DNA of 64,000 nt, from positions 1 to 64,000 of the forward strand of contig JAFEBH010000028.1 in assembly GCA_018242765.1 (NCBI GenBank), given 5' to 3'. This DNA is from Nitrospira sp. GTDB taxonomy: Bacteria; Nitrospirota; Nitrospiria; Nitrospirales; Nitrospiraceae. Positions 16,805 to 26,089 of the stretch are shown here, in pieces; positions within the stretch are counted from its first letter, which is position 1; every line of letters begins with the position of its first letter. The notes under the pieces were generated by a model. That model was not told the DNA's origin and did no database searches. It saw nothing but the letters and a program-made list of their open reading frames with translations. A program made the translations under genes and the position numbers.

Positions 16805-16897
16805 GACAAGGACTCGCTGTGGGATGATTGATGAATGCAGAAACTATAGCAACCTCGATGAGAAGGGGTCAACGCGCGTTGGTTAGGTATCCAATGG

Positions 16898-17500
16898 CTA
16901 TAAGTCTCGGCGCCCTTCGATTGATTTCAGCAAGGTTACTTCGTCTGCGTACTCAATATCCATGCCCACCGGAATGCCATAGGCGATACGGGATACGCGG
17001 ACGCCGAACGGCTTGAGCATTCGGGTGAGATAAATCGCTGTGGCCTCTCCTTCAATGGTAGGGTTCGTTGCCAGGATGACCTCTTCGATCCCACCAAGCT
17101 TGACCCGATCGATGAGTTCTTCGGCTCTGATGTCTCCGGGGCCAACACCATCCAGCGGAGAGAGCGCACCTAATAAGACATGATAGAGTCCACGATAGGC
17201 CCCTGCCCGTTCCACGGCATAGAGGGTACTGGGTTCCTCCACTACGAAAATCTTGCTGCGATCGCGTTTCGGGTCACGGCAAAACTCGCACAACTCCCCC
17301 TCCGCGATATTTCGGCATTGGCTACAAAACGCCAACCCATCTTTGACCGCTCGGATGGCATCGGCGAGTCGTAAGGCATCCTCCCGCTCCATCTTCATGA
17401 GATGAAAGGCCAGTCGTTGCGCGCTCTTGTGCCCGATCCCTGGGAGGCGAACCAGTTCTTTGATGAGTCGTGCTAAGAGGCTCTGTTGATCGACGGCCAT
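16898..17500 (-). CDS. recR: Recombination mediator RecR
   Basis: A 200-residue RecR, which with RecO loads RecA on gapped DNA. It has an N-terminal helix-hairpin-helix (LVRLPGIGHKSAQRLAFHL), a four-cysteine zinc finger (CSQCRNIAEGELCEFC), a Toprim domain (IFVVEEPSTLYAVERAG, then ATNPTIEGEATAIYL) and the C-terminal RIAYGIPVGMDIEYAD motif. The length is standard. It is two bases downstream of ybaB, the third gene of the conserved dnaX-ybaB-recR operon. Confidence 0.97.
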   Translation of the reverse strand: MAVDQQSLLARLIKELVRLPGIGHKSAQRLAFHLMKMEREDALRLADAIRAVKDGLAFCSQCRNIAEGELCEFCRDPKRDRSKIFVVEEPSTLYAVERAGAYRGLYHVLLGALSPLDGVGPGDIRAEELIDRVKLGGIEEVILATNPTIEGEATAIYLTRMLKPFGVRVSRIAYGIPVGMDIEYADEVTLLKSIEGRRDL

Positions 17501-17502
17501 CG

Positions 17503-17826
17503 CTAGAACAGACCTGGGATCTTCATCCCACCCGTCAATGCTTTCATCTCGCCTTCCATCAATTCTTTGGCTTTGCGCAGGGCCTCGTTCGTGGCGGCCA
17601 CGACCAGATCCTGGAGCATGTCGACATCGCCGCTCTTGACGACCTCCGGGTCGATTGCCACGCTGACAACCTGCATGGCCCCATTTGCTGTGACGGTGAC
17701 GATCCCACCACCGGCGGTTCCACTGGTGGTTTTGGACGCCGCCTGCTCTTGGATTTTGGCCATCTGCTCTTGCATGGCTTGAGCTTGTTTGAGGATGTTG
17801 TTCATATTGCCGAAGGGATTCTTCAT
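17503..17826 (-). CDS. ybaB: YbaB/EbfC-family nucleoid-associated protein
   Basis: A 107-residue DNA-binding protein of the YbaB/EbfC family. The N-terminal helix (NNILKQAQAMQEQMAKIQEQ) and the beta core (GIVTVTANGAMQVVSVAIDP) are typical, with a C-terminal MKALTGGMKIPGLF. Its start overlaps the dnaX stop by 4 bp and recR follows two bases later, giving the usual dnaX-ybaB-recR order. Confidence 0.95.
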   Translation of the reverse strand: MKNPFGNMNNILKQAQAMQEQMAKIQEQAASKTTSGTAGGGIVTVTANGAMQVVSVAIDPEVVKSGDVDMLQDLVVAATNEALRKAKELMEGEMKALTGGMKIPGLF

Positions 17827-19592
17827 TCGCTTGCCTCCTGTTGGGCGATGGTACGGACCTCTGCTAACTCTACGCCGAATATCTCGAGCGCTTGCTTCAC
17901 GGTCGGATTCGTTTTTGCCTGTTCAAACAATGCCGCTCGATGTTCTTGTTCCTTGGCTGCCCGTGCTTGGGCCATCGTCGGCCCTTGGGGGTGCGTCTCC
18001 GTCAACTCGATGATGCGGACACGGATGGGTTGTCCCAGTTGCCGCTCACATAACTGTGAGATCACCCTGGTATTCTCTTCTTTTTCAAGGCGAGCCCTGG
18101 CCACTGTGGCCTGCTTGGCAAAACCGATTGTGACAACGTCGCCTTCTAATCCAACTAACCGACCGGCCTCGAGGAACGGGGCAATGTTTGGAAACGATGC
18201 AGCAATCTCTTCTTGGACTAATTCCCATTGCAAGGTTGGTAGTTGAGAAGAAACCGGAGCGGACACGGTGGCTCGGGTGGCAGCTGCTGAATCGATGATC
18301 GGTTTCGGGGAAGGATCAGGGGAGGGGCCCGGTTGCTCAATCTTTCCTTGCTTAAACACAGGAGGAGGCTGGCTGGTCGGCTTCCGGGTCGGTGAAGTGG
18401 CCAGTGTGCTTTTGGGTCTTTCTGATTCACTCAACGGTTTAGGACTTAATGACGGGGAGGTCTGTTGTGGAGCAAGCGAATCAGTCGGGCGCGTGCGCAG
18501 CAGTCGGGTAGCTCGCACTGCAGCTGTCTCCATCACAAAGCGGGGGTGAGTGCTAAGTCTTAATGAATCCTCTGCCTGAATGAAGATGGCCAGTAGTTCC
18601 TGGAGTTGTTCCGGCGTCACCGTCTTGGCATCCGACGAAAGCTGAGTGAGATCTTCTTCCGAAGTTTCGATCAAACTCCTGAGTTCGGTCGTGGTGGGAA
18701 CGACTGCTGCCACGAGCAGGTTGCGAATGTGTTCCACGACGTCTGCACAGAAGGCCCGCAAGTCATGTCCTCTATCGAGCAGGCTGGCCAAGCTGGCAAG
18801 AGCTGCAGGGCTGTCTTGAGTCAGAATGGCTCTCATGAGGCTCTGTACCAGCTCTTGCGGGACGGCTCCCAATAGCAGTTCGAGATCCACGTGACTGATG
18901 GCCTTTCCGCTGTACGCAATTGCTTGATCGAGCAAGCTCAGGGCATCGCGCATACTCCCTTCGCTGGCTCTGGCCAGGGCCATGAAGCTTCGTTCTTCCA
19001 GTGTCAACTGGTCTTGGGCCGCGACGTGTCGAAGTCGTTGAACGATTTCGGATCTGGCAATGCGGCGGAAGTTGTAGTGTTGGCATCGGGAGAGAATGGT
19101 CACGGGAATTTTGTGGATCTCTGTTGTTGCAAAAATGAACACCGCGTGAGCCGGGGGCTCTTCGAGTGTTTTCAACAGGGCATTGAAGGCGGAATTGGAG
19201 AGCATATGAACTTCATCGATAATATAGACCCGAAACTGGCCACGAAACGGGGCAAACTTGACGTTCTCGCGGATCTCTCGCACATCGTCCACGCTGGTGT
19301 TGGACGCGCCGTCGATCTCGATGACATCCACCGAACTTCCTAACGCGATTTCACGGCAGTTGTCACAGATGTCGCAGGGATGACTGGTGGGCCCTTGCCC
19401 ACAATTAAGGGCTTTCGCAAAGATTCGGGCCACAGTCGTTTTCCCGACGCCTCGTGTACCGGAAAATAGGTAGGCATGCGCCACCCGCTTGGTGGAGACC
19501 GCGTTCATGAGCGTCTGAACAACATGCGGCTGTCCGATCACATCGTCAAATGTGCCGGGTCTATATTTTCGCGCGGAGACCTGGTAATCCAC
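17823..19592 (-). CDS. dnaX: DNA polymerase III subunit gamma/tau
   Basis: A 589-residue clamp-loader ATPase. Walker A is SGTRGVGKTTVARIF, the zinc cysteines are in NCGQGPTSHPCDICDNCRE, Walker B is VYIIDEVHMLS and the sensor is ILSRCQHYNFRR. Residues about 370-450 are a Pro/Ser/Thr-rich linker, followed by a domain ending in VKQALEIFGVELAEVRTI that resembles the tau C-terminus. I saw no A6G-type slippery run for a gamma frameshift product. It is first of the dnaX-ybaB-recR operon; the SRP RNA gene lies about 100 bp upstream on the same strand. Confidence 0.95.
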   Translation of the reverse strand: MDYQVSARKYRPGTFDDVIGQPHVVQTLMNAVSTKRVAHAYLFSGTRGVGKTTVARIFAKALNCGQGPTSHPCDICDNCREIALGSSVDVIEIDGASNTSVDDVREIRENVKFAPFRGQFRVYIIDEVHMLSNSAFNALLKTLEEPPAHAVFIFATTEIHKIPVTILSRCQHYNFRRIARSEIVQRLRHVAAQDQLTLEERSFMALARASEGSMRDALSLLDQAIAYSGKAISHVDLELLLGAVPQELVQSLMRAILTQDSPAALASLASLLDRGHDLRAFCADVVEHIRNLLVAAVVPTTTELRSLIETSEEDLTQLSSDAKTVTPEQLQELLAIFIQAEDSLRLSTHPRFVMETAAVRATRLLRTRPTDSLAPQQTSPSLSPKPLSESERPKSTLATSPTRKPTSQPPPVFKQGKIEQPGPSPDPSPKPIIDSAAATRATVSAPVSSQLPTLQWELVQEEIAASFPNIAPFLEAGRLVGLEGDVVTIGFAKQATVARARLEKEENTRVISQLCERQLGQPIRVRIIELTETHPQGPTMAQARAAKEQEHRAALFEQAKTNPTVKQALEIFGVELAEVRTIAQQEASE

Positions 19593-19691
19593 CTGATACT
19601 TATGCTCCTACTACAAGTGATCTGACTATACTGTAAGCACTGTGAATCCCAAGAAACCTAGAGGACTTGCTCTGACACATACAGAAGAAGT

Positions 19692-19792
19692 GGGGCCAGG
19701 TGATCCTGCGGCACACAGAACTGACTGCTTACCGTTGCTTCCTTCCGGACCTAGCGGGGTTCACAGGGTTCTATTGCACAGGGCCCAGCCCC
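19692..19792 (-). ncRNA. ffs: Bacterial signal recognition particle RNA (4.5S, small type)
   Basis: On the minus strand the apical hallmark AGGTCCGGAAGGAAGCA is intact, with the pairing partner GCAATAG/GAACC and GTAAGCAGTCAG arms around it. The ends GGGGC and GCCCC pair to close an approximately 100-nt hairpin, so boundaries are set by this stem. It would scaffold Ffh for co-translational targeting. It lies upstream of dnaX on the same strand, a recurrent bacterial neighbourhood. Confidence 0.93.
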
Positions 19793-19899
19793 TGTTTCTC
19801 AAATCTGAATCCACTAAACATCCCACGCTCGAGGTGTGCCCGGTCGCTCACTGATGGCCTAACACGGTAAGGAGCGGTCAGTACACACGAGGTGTTGTA

Positions 19900-19989
<90 letters not shown>

Positions 19990-20335
19990 GCATCGAGAAG
20001 TGCAAAGGGGAGCATCTTAGCATGCGTATCCAGCAGCAGCAAGGCAAACGAAGGTGCAGTTAGGCAACGACCTTCTTAGTCGGAGGGTCATTCGGTGGGG
20101 ACGCGCCATTAGTATAGATGAATATGCAACGCGCGATTGAGTGCACACTAGATAAGGGAAGGTAATTGATAGGGTATCATAATTACCGAATCGGGCCATT
20201 CATACTAGGTATGGAATACCCCCGGTCGTATGGGTTGACACTTGCATGGGTCCGACGGTACAACGCTATACAACATCGCGTGTTTAGGCTGTCTTGGTTA
20301 CTAAACAGAAACAGCTCCGCGGCGTCCTCCACTGG
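19990..20335. other. Gene-free stretch between divergent tRNA-Ser and tRNA-Leu
   Basis: No credible coding sequence is seen in these 346 bp. There is a 7-bp inverted repeat, GGTAATT and AATTACC, at 20161-20187 with a 13-base loop, and a promoter-like pair at 20235-20264. The local base composition is more AT-rich than neighbouring genes, so this probably holds the two divergent tRNA promoters. Confidence 0.5.
20235..20264 (+). promoter_or_regulatory. Possible promoter of tRNA-Leu(UAG) and tig
   Basis: A consensus TTGACA (20235-20240) is followed after 18 bp by TACAAC (20259-20264), a 4-of-6 match to the -10 box. It ends about 70 bp before the tRNA. Confidence 0.4.
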
Positions 20336-20418
20336 GCGAGAGTGGCGGAACTGGCAGACGCGCGAGACTTAGGATCTCGTGGGTAACCGTGGGGGTTCAA
20401 GTCCCCCCTCTCGCACCA
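20336..20418 (+). tRNA. tRNA-Leu (anticodon UAG)
   Basis: GCGAGAG pairs with CTCTCGC, followed by A and encoded CCA. The anticodon stem GAGA/TCTC encloses CTTAGGA, anticodon TAG, reading CTA and probably other CTN codons. A short class II variable arm (GTGGGTAACCGT) is present and the T-arm is GGGGGTTCAAGTCCCCC. tig begins 44 bp downstream. Confidence 0.95.
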
Positions 20419-20461
20419 CTCATTCCGAATCTTCTTCTTGGATTGGAGCCAGATTTTGACG

Positions 20462-21778
20462 ATGAAGATGGAAGTCACTGAGTTAGGGCCGATGAAACGT
20501 GCTTTGAAAATAGAGGTGCCAGCTGCAGAGGTCACTCAGCAATTTTCGCGAGCATATGTGGAACTGAACCGTCAGGTACATGTGCCCGGGTTTCGGCCGG
20601 GGAAAGCTCCATTGGCAATCTTAGAAAAGCGGTATGCCAAGACGGTTGAAGAAGATGTCATTCGAAAACTGGTTCCAGACTTTTATGATCGGGCGATCAA
20701 AGAAGCTGGGATCCATCCGGTTGTGGTAGAGATACCTTCCCTAGATCGCGTCAAGATCAGAAAAGATTCCCCGTTTACGTTTACGGCGACGGTCGAAATC
20801 AAACCCACTATCGAGCTTCGTGACTATAAGGCCCCGAGTCCTATGTCTCTGCAAGCCGATAAGCGTACAGTTGCCGAAGAACAAGTGGACCGCGCGCTCG
20901 AGGTATTCAGAGAACAACAGGCCCGCTTGGATGCCGCCCCAACTGGTACAGCTTTGGCCGATGGAGATTATGCCATCGTTGATCTGGAAGGATTCCTGGA
21001 CGGTGTGGCTCTTGAAGGGACGAAGAAAGAAGGCCAACTGCATCGTGTGGGCTCGAAGGCCGCCTTGCTGGGGATTGAAATAGATGCTCACCTTGTTGGG
21101 AGACAAGAAGGGGATGTAGTGGACATCCCTCAAACCTACCCTGTAAGCCATCCGGATCACCGAGTCGCGGGAAAGGTGGTTCAATTTCGCTTAGCCATCA
21201 AAGGAGTCAAACGTAAGACGCTTCCAGCCCTTGATGATGAGTTCGCGAAAGATTGTGGACCATATGCTTCGCTCCATGACTTACGAGAAAAGTTACGTGG
21301 TGAAATGGAAAAGGCGCTCAAGAAAGATATCGAGGAATCCTACAAGGACACTCTTCTCAAACGCCTCATTGAGACCCATCATTTTGATCTCCCCGACACA
21401 CTCGTTGAACGAGAGTTAACCACGATCGTACGGCAGCAACTACAAACACAACAGCGTGGTAAAGTCACTGACGCCCTTCCCACACCGCATGCGGAGGAAG
21501 TGAAGACGATCCGCGAAACACACCGTGAAGAAGCACATAGCCGTGTCAAAGCGGGACTGATCCTCGAAGCCATCGCTGAGAAGGAGAGCTTGTCCGTGAG
21601 TCAGGAGGATCTAAACAACGAGGTCGCTCGATTGGCCAAGGAACTTCGTGTGCCGCTGGCCGATCTTGTGAAAATGATCCAGGCAGGCGGTCAAGATTCC
21701 ATTGAGGAATTGCGTGCGAGGATCTTGGCCGACAAAGCGCTGGATCTTGTCTATCGTCAAGCAGTCATTCAGGGATAG
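20462..21778 (+). CDS. tig: Trigger factor, ribosome-associated chaperone
   Basis: A 438-residue chaperone that meets nascent chains at the ribosome exit. The ribosome-binding loop is GFRPGKAPLAILEKRYA (about residues 45-62). An FKBP-type PPIase domain covers about 155-240, and a helical C-terminal arm region follows. The start at 20462 (MKMEVTEL) matches family N-termini; an in-frame ATG at 20438 would add only eight residues. It is followed 63 bp later by clpP and then clpX, the conserved tig-clpP-clpX order, which couples folding and proteolysis. Confidence 0.94.
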   Translation: MKMEVTELGPMKRALKIEVPAAEVTQQFSRAYVELNRQVHVPGFRPGKAPLAILEKRYAKTVEEDVIRKLVPDFYDRAIKEAGIHPVVVEIPSLDRVKIRKDSPFTFTATVEIKPTIELRDYKAPSPMSLQADKRTVAEEQVDRALEVFREQQARLDAAPTGTALADGDYAIVDLEGFLDGVALEGTKKEGQLHRVGSKAALLGIEIDAHLVGRQEGDVVDIPQTYPVSHPDHRVAGKVVQFRLAIKGVKRKTLPALDDEFAKDCGPYASLHDLREKLRGEMEKALKKDIEESYKDTLLKRLIETHHFDLPDTLVERELTTIVRQQLQTQQRGKVTDALPTPHAEEVKTIRETHREEAHSRVKAGLILEAIAEKESLSVSQEDLNNEVARLAKELRVPLADLVKMIQAGGQDSIEELRARILADKALDLVYRQAVIQG

Positions 21779-21841
21779 ATCGGCGTTCGATCATGCCGTG
21801 TGTTTCGCGCCGAAACTCTTTGAGGAAAGGAAGCGAACGAC

Positions 21842-22468
21842 ATGTTGGTTCCGATCGTAGTCGAGCAAACTAATCGAGGCGAACGCGCTTATGACATCTA
21901 CTCTCGTCTCCTCAAGGACCGTATCATTTTCCTCGGAGCCCCTATTGATGATGTGTTTGCCAATCTGGTCATCGCACAACTATTGTTTCTTGAGGCAGAG
22001 GATCCCGAGAAGGACATCAACCTCTATGTAAATTCACCGGGTGGAAGCGTAACTGCTGGCCTAGGCATTTACGATACTATGCAATACGTGAAGCCTCCGA
22101 TTAACACCATATGCCTCGGTCAAGCCGCTAGTATGGGAGCGTTGTTATTGACCGCCGGAACAAAAGGGAAGCGGTTTGCGTTACCCAATGCTCGGGTGAT
22201 GATCCATCAACCACTTGGTGGCTTCCAAGGGCAAGCGACAGAGATCGATATTCACGCTCGAGAAATCTTGAAGATTCGTGAACGGCTGAACGAGATTATG
22301 GCGAAACATACGGGACAACCGATCGAGAAGATCGCTCATGACACCGAGCGCGATTATTTCATGTCAGGTGAAGAAGCAAAACGATATGGCCTCATTGATG
22401 AGGTCATTACGCGACCACCCAAGTTTCTGAAGGTGGGTGAGTCTGGAGACGGGGCAAAAGGCAAGTAA
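21842..22468 (+). CDS. clpP: ATP-dependent Clp protease proteolytic subunit
   Basis: A 208-residue serine peptidase forming the double-ring Clp chamber. The catalytic Ser is in [11 protein letters not shown] and the His in [10 protein letters not shown], with the Asp in the following [10 protein letters not shown]. The N-terminus ([20 protein letters not shown]) is typical and includes a short propeptide region. An AGGAAAGGA Shine-Dalgarno region precedes the ATG. It is separated from clpX by 13 bp, so the two are co-transcribed. Confidence 0.97.
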   Translation: MLVPIVVEQTNRGERAYDIYSRLLKDRIIFLGAPIDDVFANLVIAQLLFLEAEDPEKDINLYVNSPGGSVTAGLGIYDTMQYVKPPINTICLGQAASMGALLLTAGTKGKRFALPNARVMIHQPLGGFQGQATEIDIHAREILKIRERLNEIMAKHTGQPIEKIAHDTERDYFMSGEEAKRYGLIDEVITRPPKFLKVGESGDGAKGK

Positions 22469-22481
22469 TACAGGAGGGCAC

Positions 22482-23738
22482 ATGGCCAAGCAGGAAAAGA
22501 TGGACCGACACTTGCGGTGTTCGTTTTGTGGCAAGAGCCGTGATGAGGTCCGGAAGCTGATTGCCGGGCCGACGGTCTATATCTGTGATGAATGTGTCAA
22601 CCTCTGCAATGACATTATTGCCGAGGATTGGGAAGAGGCGAAGGAAGAAATTTCGTCGAAACTGAAAAAGCCCGCTGAAATCAAACATCATCTGGATCAG
22701 TATGTCATTGGGCAAGAGCGGGCTAAGCGCATTCTGTCAGTGGCTGTGCACAACCATTACAAGCGCATCTCTTCAAAGGAAAAAGGGGTAGATGACATTG
22801 AACTTCAGAAAGGCAACATTCTCATGGTGGGTCCAACCGGAACGGGGAAAACCCTGTTGGCCCAGACCTTGGCCAAGTATCTCGATGTCCCATTTACACT
22901 TGCGGATGCCACGACCCTCACTGAGGCTGGCTATGTAGGAGAAGACGTCGAGAACATCATTCTGAAACTTTTACAGGCCGCTGATTATGACGTGGAGCGG
23001 GCCGAACGTGGAATTGTGTACATTGATGAGATCGATAAGATTAGTCGAAAAAGTGACAGCCCTTCGATCACTCGCGACGTCTCCGGTGAAGGTGTGCAGC
23101 AGGCGTTGCTGAAGCTGATCGAGGGCACGATTGCGAATGTTCCGCCACAAGGCGGGAGAAAACACCCGCATCAGGAGTTTATCCAAGTAAACACGAGCAA
23201 TATCTTATTCATCTGCGGTGGAGCGTTTGTTGGTTTAGAGCAGATCATCGAGCAGCGCCTGAATCGAAAGTCCATGGGTTTCGGCGCTGAAATCCGTGGG
23301 AAGTGTGACGTGCGATTGGGTGACCTGCTGGCCAAAGTCCAACCTGAGGACTTCCTGAAGTACGGCCTGATTCCAGAATTTGTTGGCCGGCTTCCCGTCG
23401 TGGCTACCTTGGAGGAGTTGGATGAGCGTGCTCTCATTCGTATTCTGACCGAGCCGCGCAATGCCCTCACGAAGCAATATGAGAAGTTGCTGTCGTTCGA
23501 GAAGGTCAAGCTCCGATTTACTGAAGGGGCCTTGGGGGCTGCTGCACGAAAAGCCTACGCTCAACGGACTGGGGCCCGAGGTCTCCGGGCAATTCTGGAG
23601 GAGGTGATGTTGGACGTGATGTATGATGCCCCCTCTCAGAAAGACATCATGGAAGTGGTAATTACCGAAGATGCTATCGTGGGTAAGAACCCGCCGATGC
23701 GTATCTTTGAGCAGGAACAAGACGCAAAGACCGCGTAG
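22482..23738 (+). CDS. clpX: ClpX ATPase, specificity subunit of ClpXP
   Basis: A 418-residue AAA+ unfoldase. The N-terminal zinc-binding domain has [11 protein letters not shown] and CDECVNLC. Walker A is [12 protein letters not shown], the pore loop is GYVGEDVE and Walker B is [11 protein letters not shown]. The ClpP-docking tripeptide usually written IGF is MGF here ([10 protein letters not shown]). The start at 22482 has AGGAGGG seven bases upstream; a longer in-frame ORF from 22437 would overlap clpP and is unlikely. It is followed by a 13-bp inverted repeat. Confidence 0.97.
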   Translation: MAKQEKMDRHLRCSFCGKSRDEVRKLIAGPTVYICDECVNLCNDIIAEDWEEAKEEISSKLKKPAEIKHHLDQYVIGQERAKRILSVAVHNHYKRISSKEKGVDDIELQKGNILMVGPTGTGKTLLAQTLAKYLDVPFTLADATTLTEAGYVGEDVENIILKLLQAADYDVERAERGIVYIDEIDKISRKSDSPSITRDVSGEGVQQALLKLIEGTIANVPPQGGRKHPHQEFIQVNTSNILFICGGAFVGLEQIIEQRLNRKSMGFGAEIRGKCDVRLGDLLAKVQPEDFLKYGLIPEFVGRLPVVATLEELDERALIRILTEPRNALTKQYEKLLSFEKVKLRFTEGALGAAARKAYAQRTGARGLRAILEEVMLDVMYDAPSQKDIMEVVITEDAIVGKNPPMRIFEQEQDAKTA

Positions 23739-23765
23739 GGCATTGATAAATTTGAATATTTATAT

Positions 23766-23817
23766 AGCCGGAAAAGACTGGTCGTATACTTAGGACTCAA
23801 TGAGGTCTTTTCCGGCT
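23766..23817. repeat. Perfect 13-bp inverted repeat downstream of clpX
   Basis: AGCCGGAAAAGAC (23766-23778) and GTCTTTTCCGGCT (23805-23817) are perfectly complementary around a 26-base loop, 28 bp after the clpX stop. There is no T-run behind it, so it could be a factor-assisted terminator, an mRNA end-protecting hairpin, or a regulator site for the next gene. Confidence 0.6.
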
Positions 23818-23919
23818 GACTCGTGCGATCCCGGTTTCTATCCCAAGCCCCTCTCCTTCCTCGACAAGTAAAAACACCGCGCTATACTTACCACGTGTGA
23901 TCCAGTGAAGGGAGAACAT

Positions 23920-24438
23920 GTGAAGTATTCTATCCTGTCAAGCCTTCGTCATAAAGGCAAAGTGCTTCAAATGGATGTGGAACGGGAAATGGTGACATTG
24001 TGGGGAGGAAACGGGGATGTCATTGGGAGCTTGTCATGGGACGTTGTGGTCGATCAAGTTCTAGCGTATCGCAAGGGCGCAGTTCAGAAAGAAGTTCGGG
24101 TAGAACCTAGGATTTCCCTTACATTTCTAGTACGTTACAACACACCAGAAGGTCAGCAATTCGAGAGTCGCGCCGGTGGCATCGGCGGCGGTGGGCTATT
24201 TATTGAGAGCCACAGCCCTCTCCCCGTTGGAACTAAATTGGCACTGGAATTCTCACTTCCTCAAAAGCCCGACCAATGGCTTCCGGCCAAAGGGACCGTG
24301 GCGTGGGTATGCCCGAAAGCTGATCAATATACCTTCAGTCCAGGAATGGGGGTGCGATTTACAGAAGTAGATGCGGGCGTACGTGATCGAATTCATGAGG
24401 TTGTGAAAGTAACCCAGGTGACAAGCCAGGCTGCCTAA
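23920..24438 (+). CDS. PilZ-like domain protein, first of a tandem pair
   Basis: A 172-residue cytoplasmic protein. Residues about 1-60 are a small domain shared with the next gene (KYSILSSLRHKGKVLQMD). The rest is a PilZ-type barrel: VRYNTPEGQQFESR, GGIGGGGLFIES, LPVGTKLALEFSLP, KGTVAWV, PGMGVRF. The usual PilZ (D/N)xSxxG signature reads GIGGGG here and the upstream RxxxR is not evident, so c-di-GMP binding is doubtful. The GTG at 23920 is chosen because AAGGGAG precedes it by five bases and it aligns with the paralogue's ATG; an in-frame GTG also exists at 23905. Confidence 0.72.
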   Translation: MKYSILSSLRHKGKVLQMDVEREMVTLWGGNGDVIGSLSWDVVVDQVLAYRKGAVQKEVRVEPRISLTFLVRYNTPEGQQFESRAGGIGGGGLFIESHSPLPVGTKLALEFSLPQKPDQWLPAKGTVAWVCPKADQYTFSPGMGVRFTEVDAGVRDRIHEVVKVTQVTSQAA

Positions 24439-24480
24439 AGCCCTGTACAAGCAGAGCCAGAAGGGCAACATCGTCTCTAT

Positions 24481-24999
24481 ATGAAGTTTGCTGTTGTTTC
24501 TACTCCAGGTCATCGTGGTAAGTCGTTACTCGTTGATGCTCAACAAGAAACAATACATGTGTATGACACATCAGGTCAGTTGCTTGGCAATGTGTCGTGG
24601 GGCTCGCTTATCGAACGAGTATTGGCTAGTAGTGAGGATGCGCGGTTTGCCCATTGCCGCGCACAACCACGAGCCCCGCTCGCGTTGAAAGTACGTTACA
24701 CTACTCCACAAGGAAAGCAATTCGATAGCCTGACGGGAGGAATCGGTGGGGGCGGGCTCTTTATTGAGAGTGGTGCCCCTCTAAGCCCTGGTACCGAGCT
24801 TACGGTTGAGTTTGCACTTCCAGATCGACCAACGGAGAAAATTAGAGCTAAGGCAAAAGTTGCCTGGGCTCGCCACAAGCCGGAACGATACCTTCTCTTT
24901 CCCGGCATGGGCATTCAGTTCATGGATTTAGAGGAGAAGATACAGGAAGATCTGGTTAGTCTTGTCGAAGCATTAAATCGAAGTCGATCCCCTTCCTGA
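24481..24999 (+). CDS. PilZ-like domain protein, second of a tandem pair
   Basis: A 172-residue paralogue of the preceding gene, alignable end to end: KFAVVSTPGHRGKSLLVD at the N-terminus, then VRYTTPQGKQFDSL, GGIGGGGLFIES, AKVAWARHKPERY and FPGMGIQF. The same GGIGGGG variant replaces the canonical c-di-GMP motif, so the change is conserved and not a random loss. It is 42 bp downstream of its sister, probably co-transcribed. The pair arose by local duplication; function is unknown beyond PilZ-fold membership. Confidence 0.72.
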   Translation: MKFAVVSTPGHRGKSLLVDAQQETIHVYDTSGQLLGNVSWGSLIERVLASSEDARFAHCRAQPRAPLALKVRYTTPQGKQFDSLTGGIGGGGLFIESGAPLSPGTELTVEFALPDRPTEKIRAKAKVAWARHKPERYLLFPGMGIQFMDLEEKIQEDLVSLVEALNRSRSPS

Positions 25000-25190
25000 A
25001 ATCGTGTGGTGATATGTACCGGACAGTCAGATCTTGACTGCTTCCGGACGGCTGTATCCTTCCTACAGAATTTTCCAGGTTCAAGAAATCAAATGGAGAA
25101 GCCAGTGTCGGCTTCAAGCTGATTGGTCTGGCATTCAATTGCTTTACCCAAAAGCAGAGTTTCAAAACAGGCGAGTAGTACGTGTTAGAT

Positions 25191-25985
25191 TCAGCTCGGT
25201 TTCGGGGACCCGTCTTCCCCTGGCGGAAGCTCTTTTGCTGCTTCGATGGACTGCTGAATTTCTTTTTGGGCGGCGTCTACCTCAGCTTGGATGGTCCGCA
25301 GCTGGGGGTCGACATTGCTTCGGATATCGGTCACGGTCTGCCTGAATGTTCGTACAACCTCTCCCAGACCCTCCCCAAGACTCTGTAGATCATTTGGCGA
25401 TACTCCCACGGTTGAGGGTGAAGCCTTCGTCTTGAGCGCGGCTTGTTGTGCCTGCACCCGGGCAACTGCCTCCTGATTGACGATAGCGGAAGGACGTTTG
25501 GTCGCAGGTTTCGTCTGAGCTCCTGTTGGCAGAGGTGGGTACGACGCTCGAGACATTGGAGCTGGATTCGCTGCCCGCTCTTCCATAGAAATGACCTGAC
25601 TGGTCTGTGACGACCCGGCTGGCTGAGAAGGAGCGATCGAGGTGGGAGAGGCTTGAGTATTTGCACTGTAAAGAAACGAGGCTGTGGTTCCAGGGGTCAA
25701 CTCTGGTCCAGGGGCATAGGGGGCATTCACTTTGGTTGGTGTCGGCGAAGTTGCCGTGGGCGTAACGACTGGATTTGTGGGGGCAATCTGAGCTGGTTGT
25801 TGGAGGGAGGTTTCCTGAGGAGGCTGATCAGCACCGGGTTGGGGAACATCGTTCACTTCCTTCTTGAACCCTCTTAACGCTTTGCCGACCCCCTCGCCAA
25901 TTTGCGGTAAGCGTCCGGCTCCAAATATGATGAACACGATCACAAGAATGATGATGAGCTCAGAAAACCCCATGGTACCAAACAC
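25191..25985 (-). CDS. tatA: TatA-like translocase protein with an extended C-terminal tail
   Basis: The N-terminal 45 residues are a clear TatA: a membrane helix (FSELIIILVIVFIIFG) then the hinge FGAGRLPQIG and amphipathic GEGVGKALRGFKKEV. Normal TatA is 60-100 residues, but this protein has 264. A long Pro/Thr/Ser/Ala-rich linker (about 50-190) leads to a helical, coiled-coil-like end (LQSLGEGLGEVVRTF, then AEVDAAQKEIQQSIEAA). Tat translocates folded proteins across the inner membrane. The FG-hinge favours TatA over TatB, although the long tail is more TatB-like. tatC is not in this window. Confidence 0.82.
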   Translation of the reverse strand: MFGTMGFSELIIILVIVFIIFGAGRLPQIGEGVGKALRGFKKEVNDVPQPGADQPPQETSLQQPAQIAPTNPVVTPTATSPTPTKVNAPYAPGPELTPGTTASFLYSANTQASPTSIAPSQPAGSSQTSQVISMEERAANPAPMSRASYPPLPTGAQTKPATKRPSAIVNQEAVARVQAQQAALKTKASPSTVGVSPNDLQSLGEGLGEVVRTFRQTVTDIRSNVDPQLRTIQAEVDAAQKEIQQSIEAAKELPPGEDGSPKPS

Positions 25986-26089
25986 AGATGACCTCGCGTT
26001 GAGCGTAGAACGAAACGTTACCGAAAGACTCTAGCTGCCTCTTTGATGGGCTGTCAAGAAAAGGCCAAGCCACGAACGGCCTCCTTATA

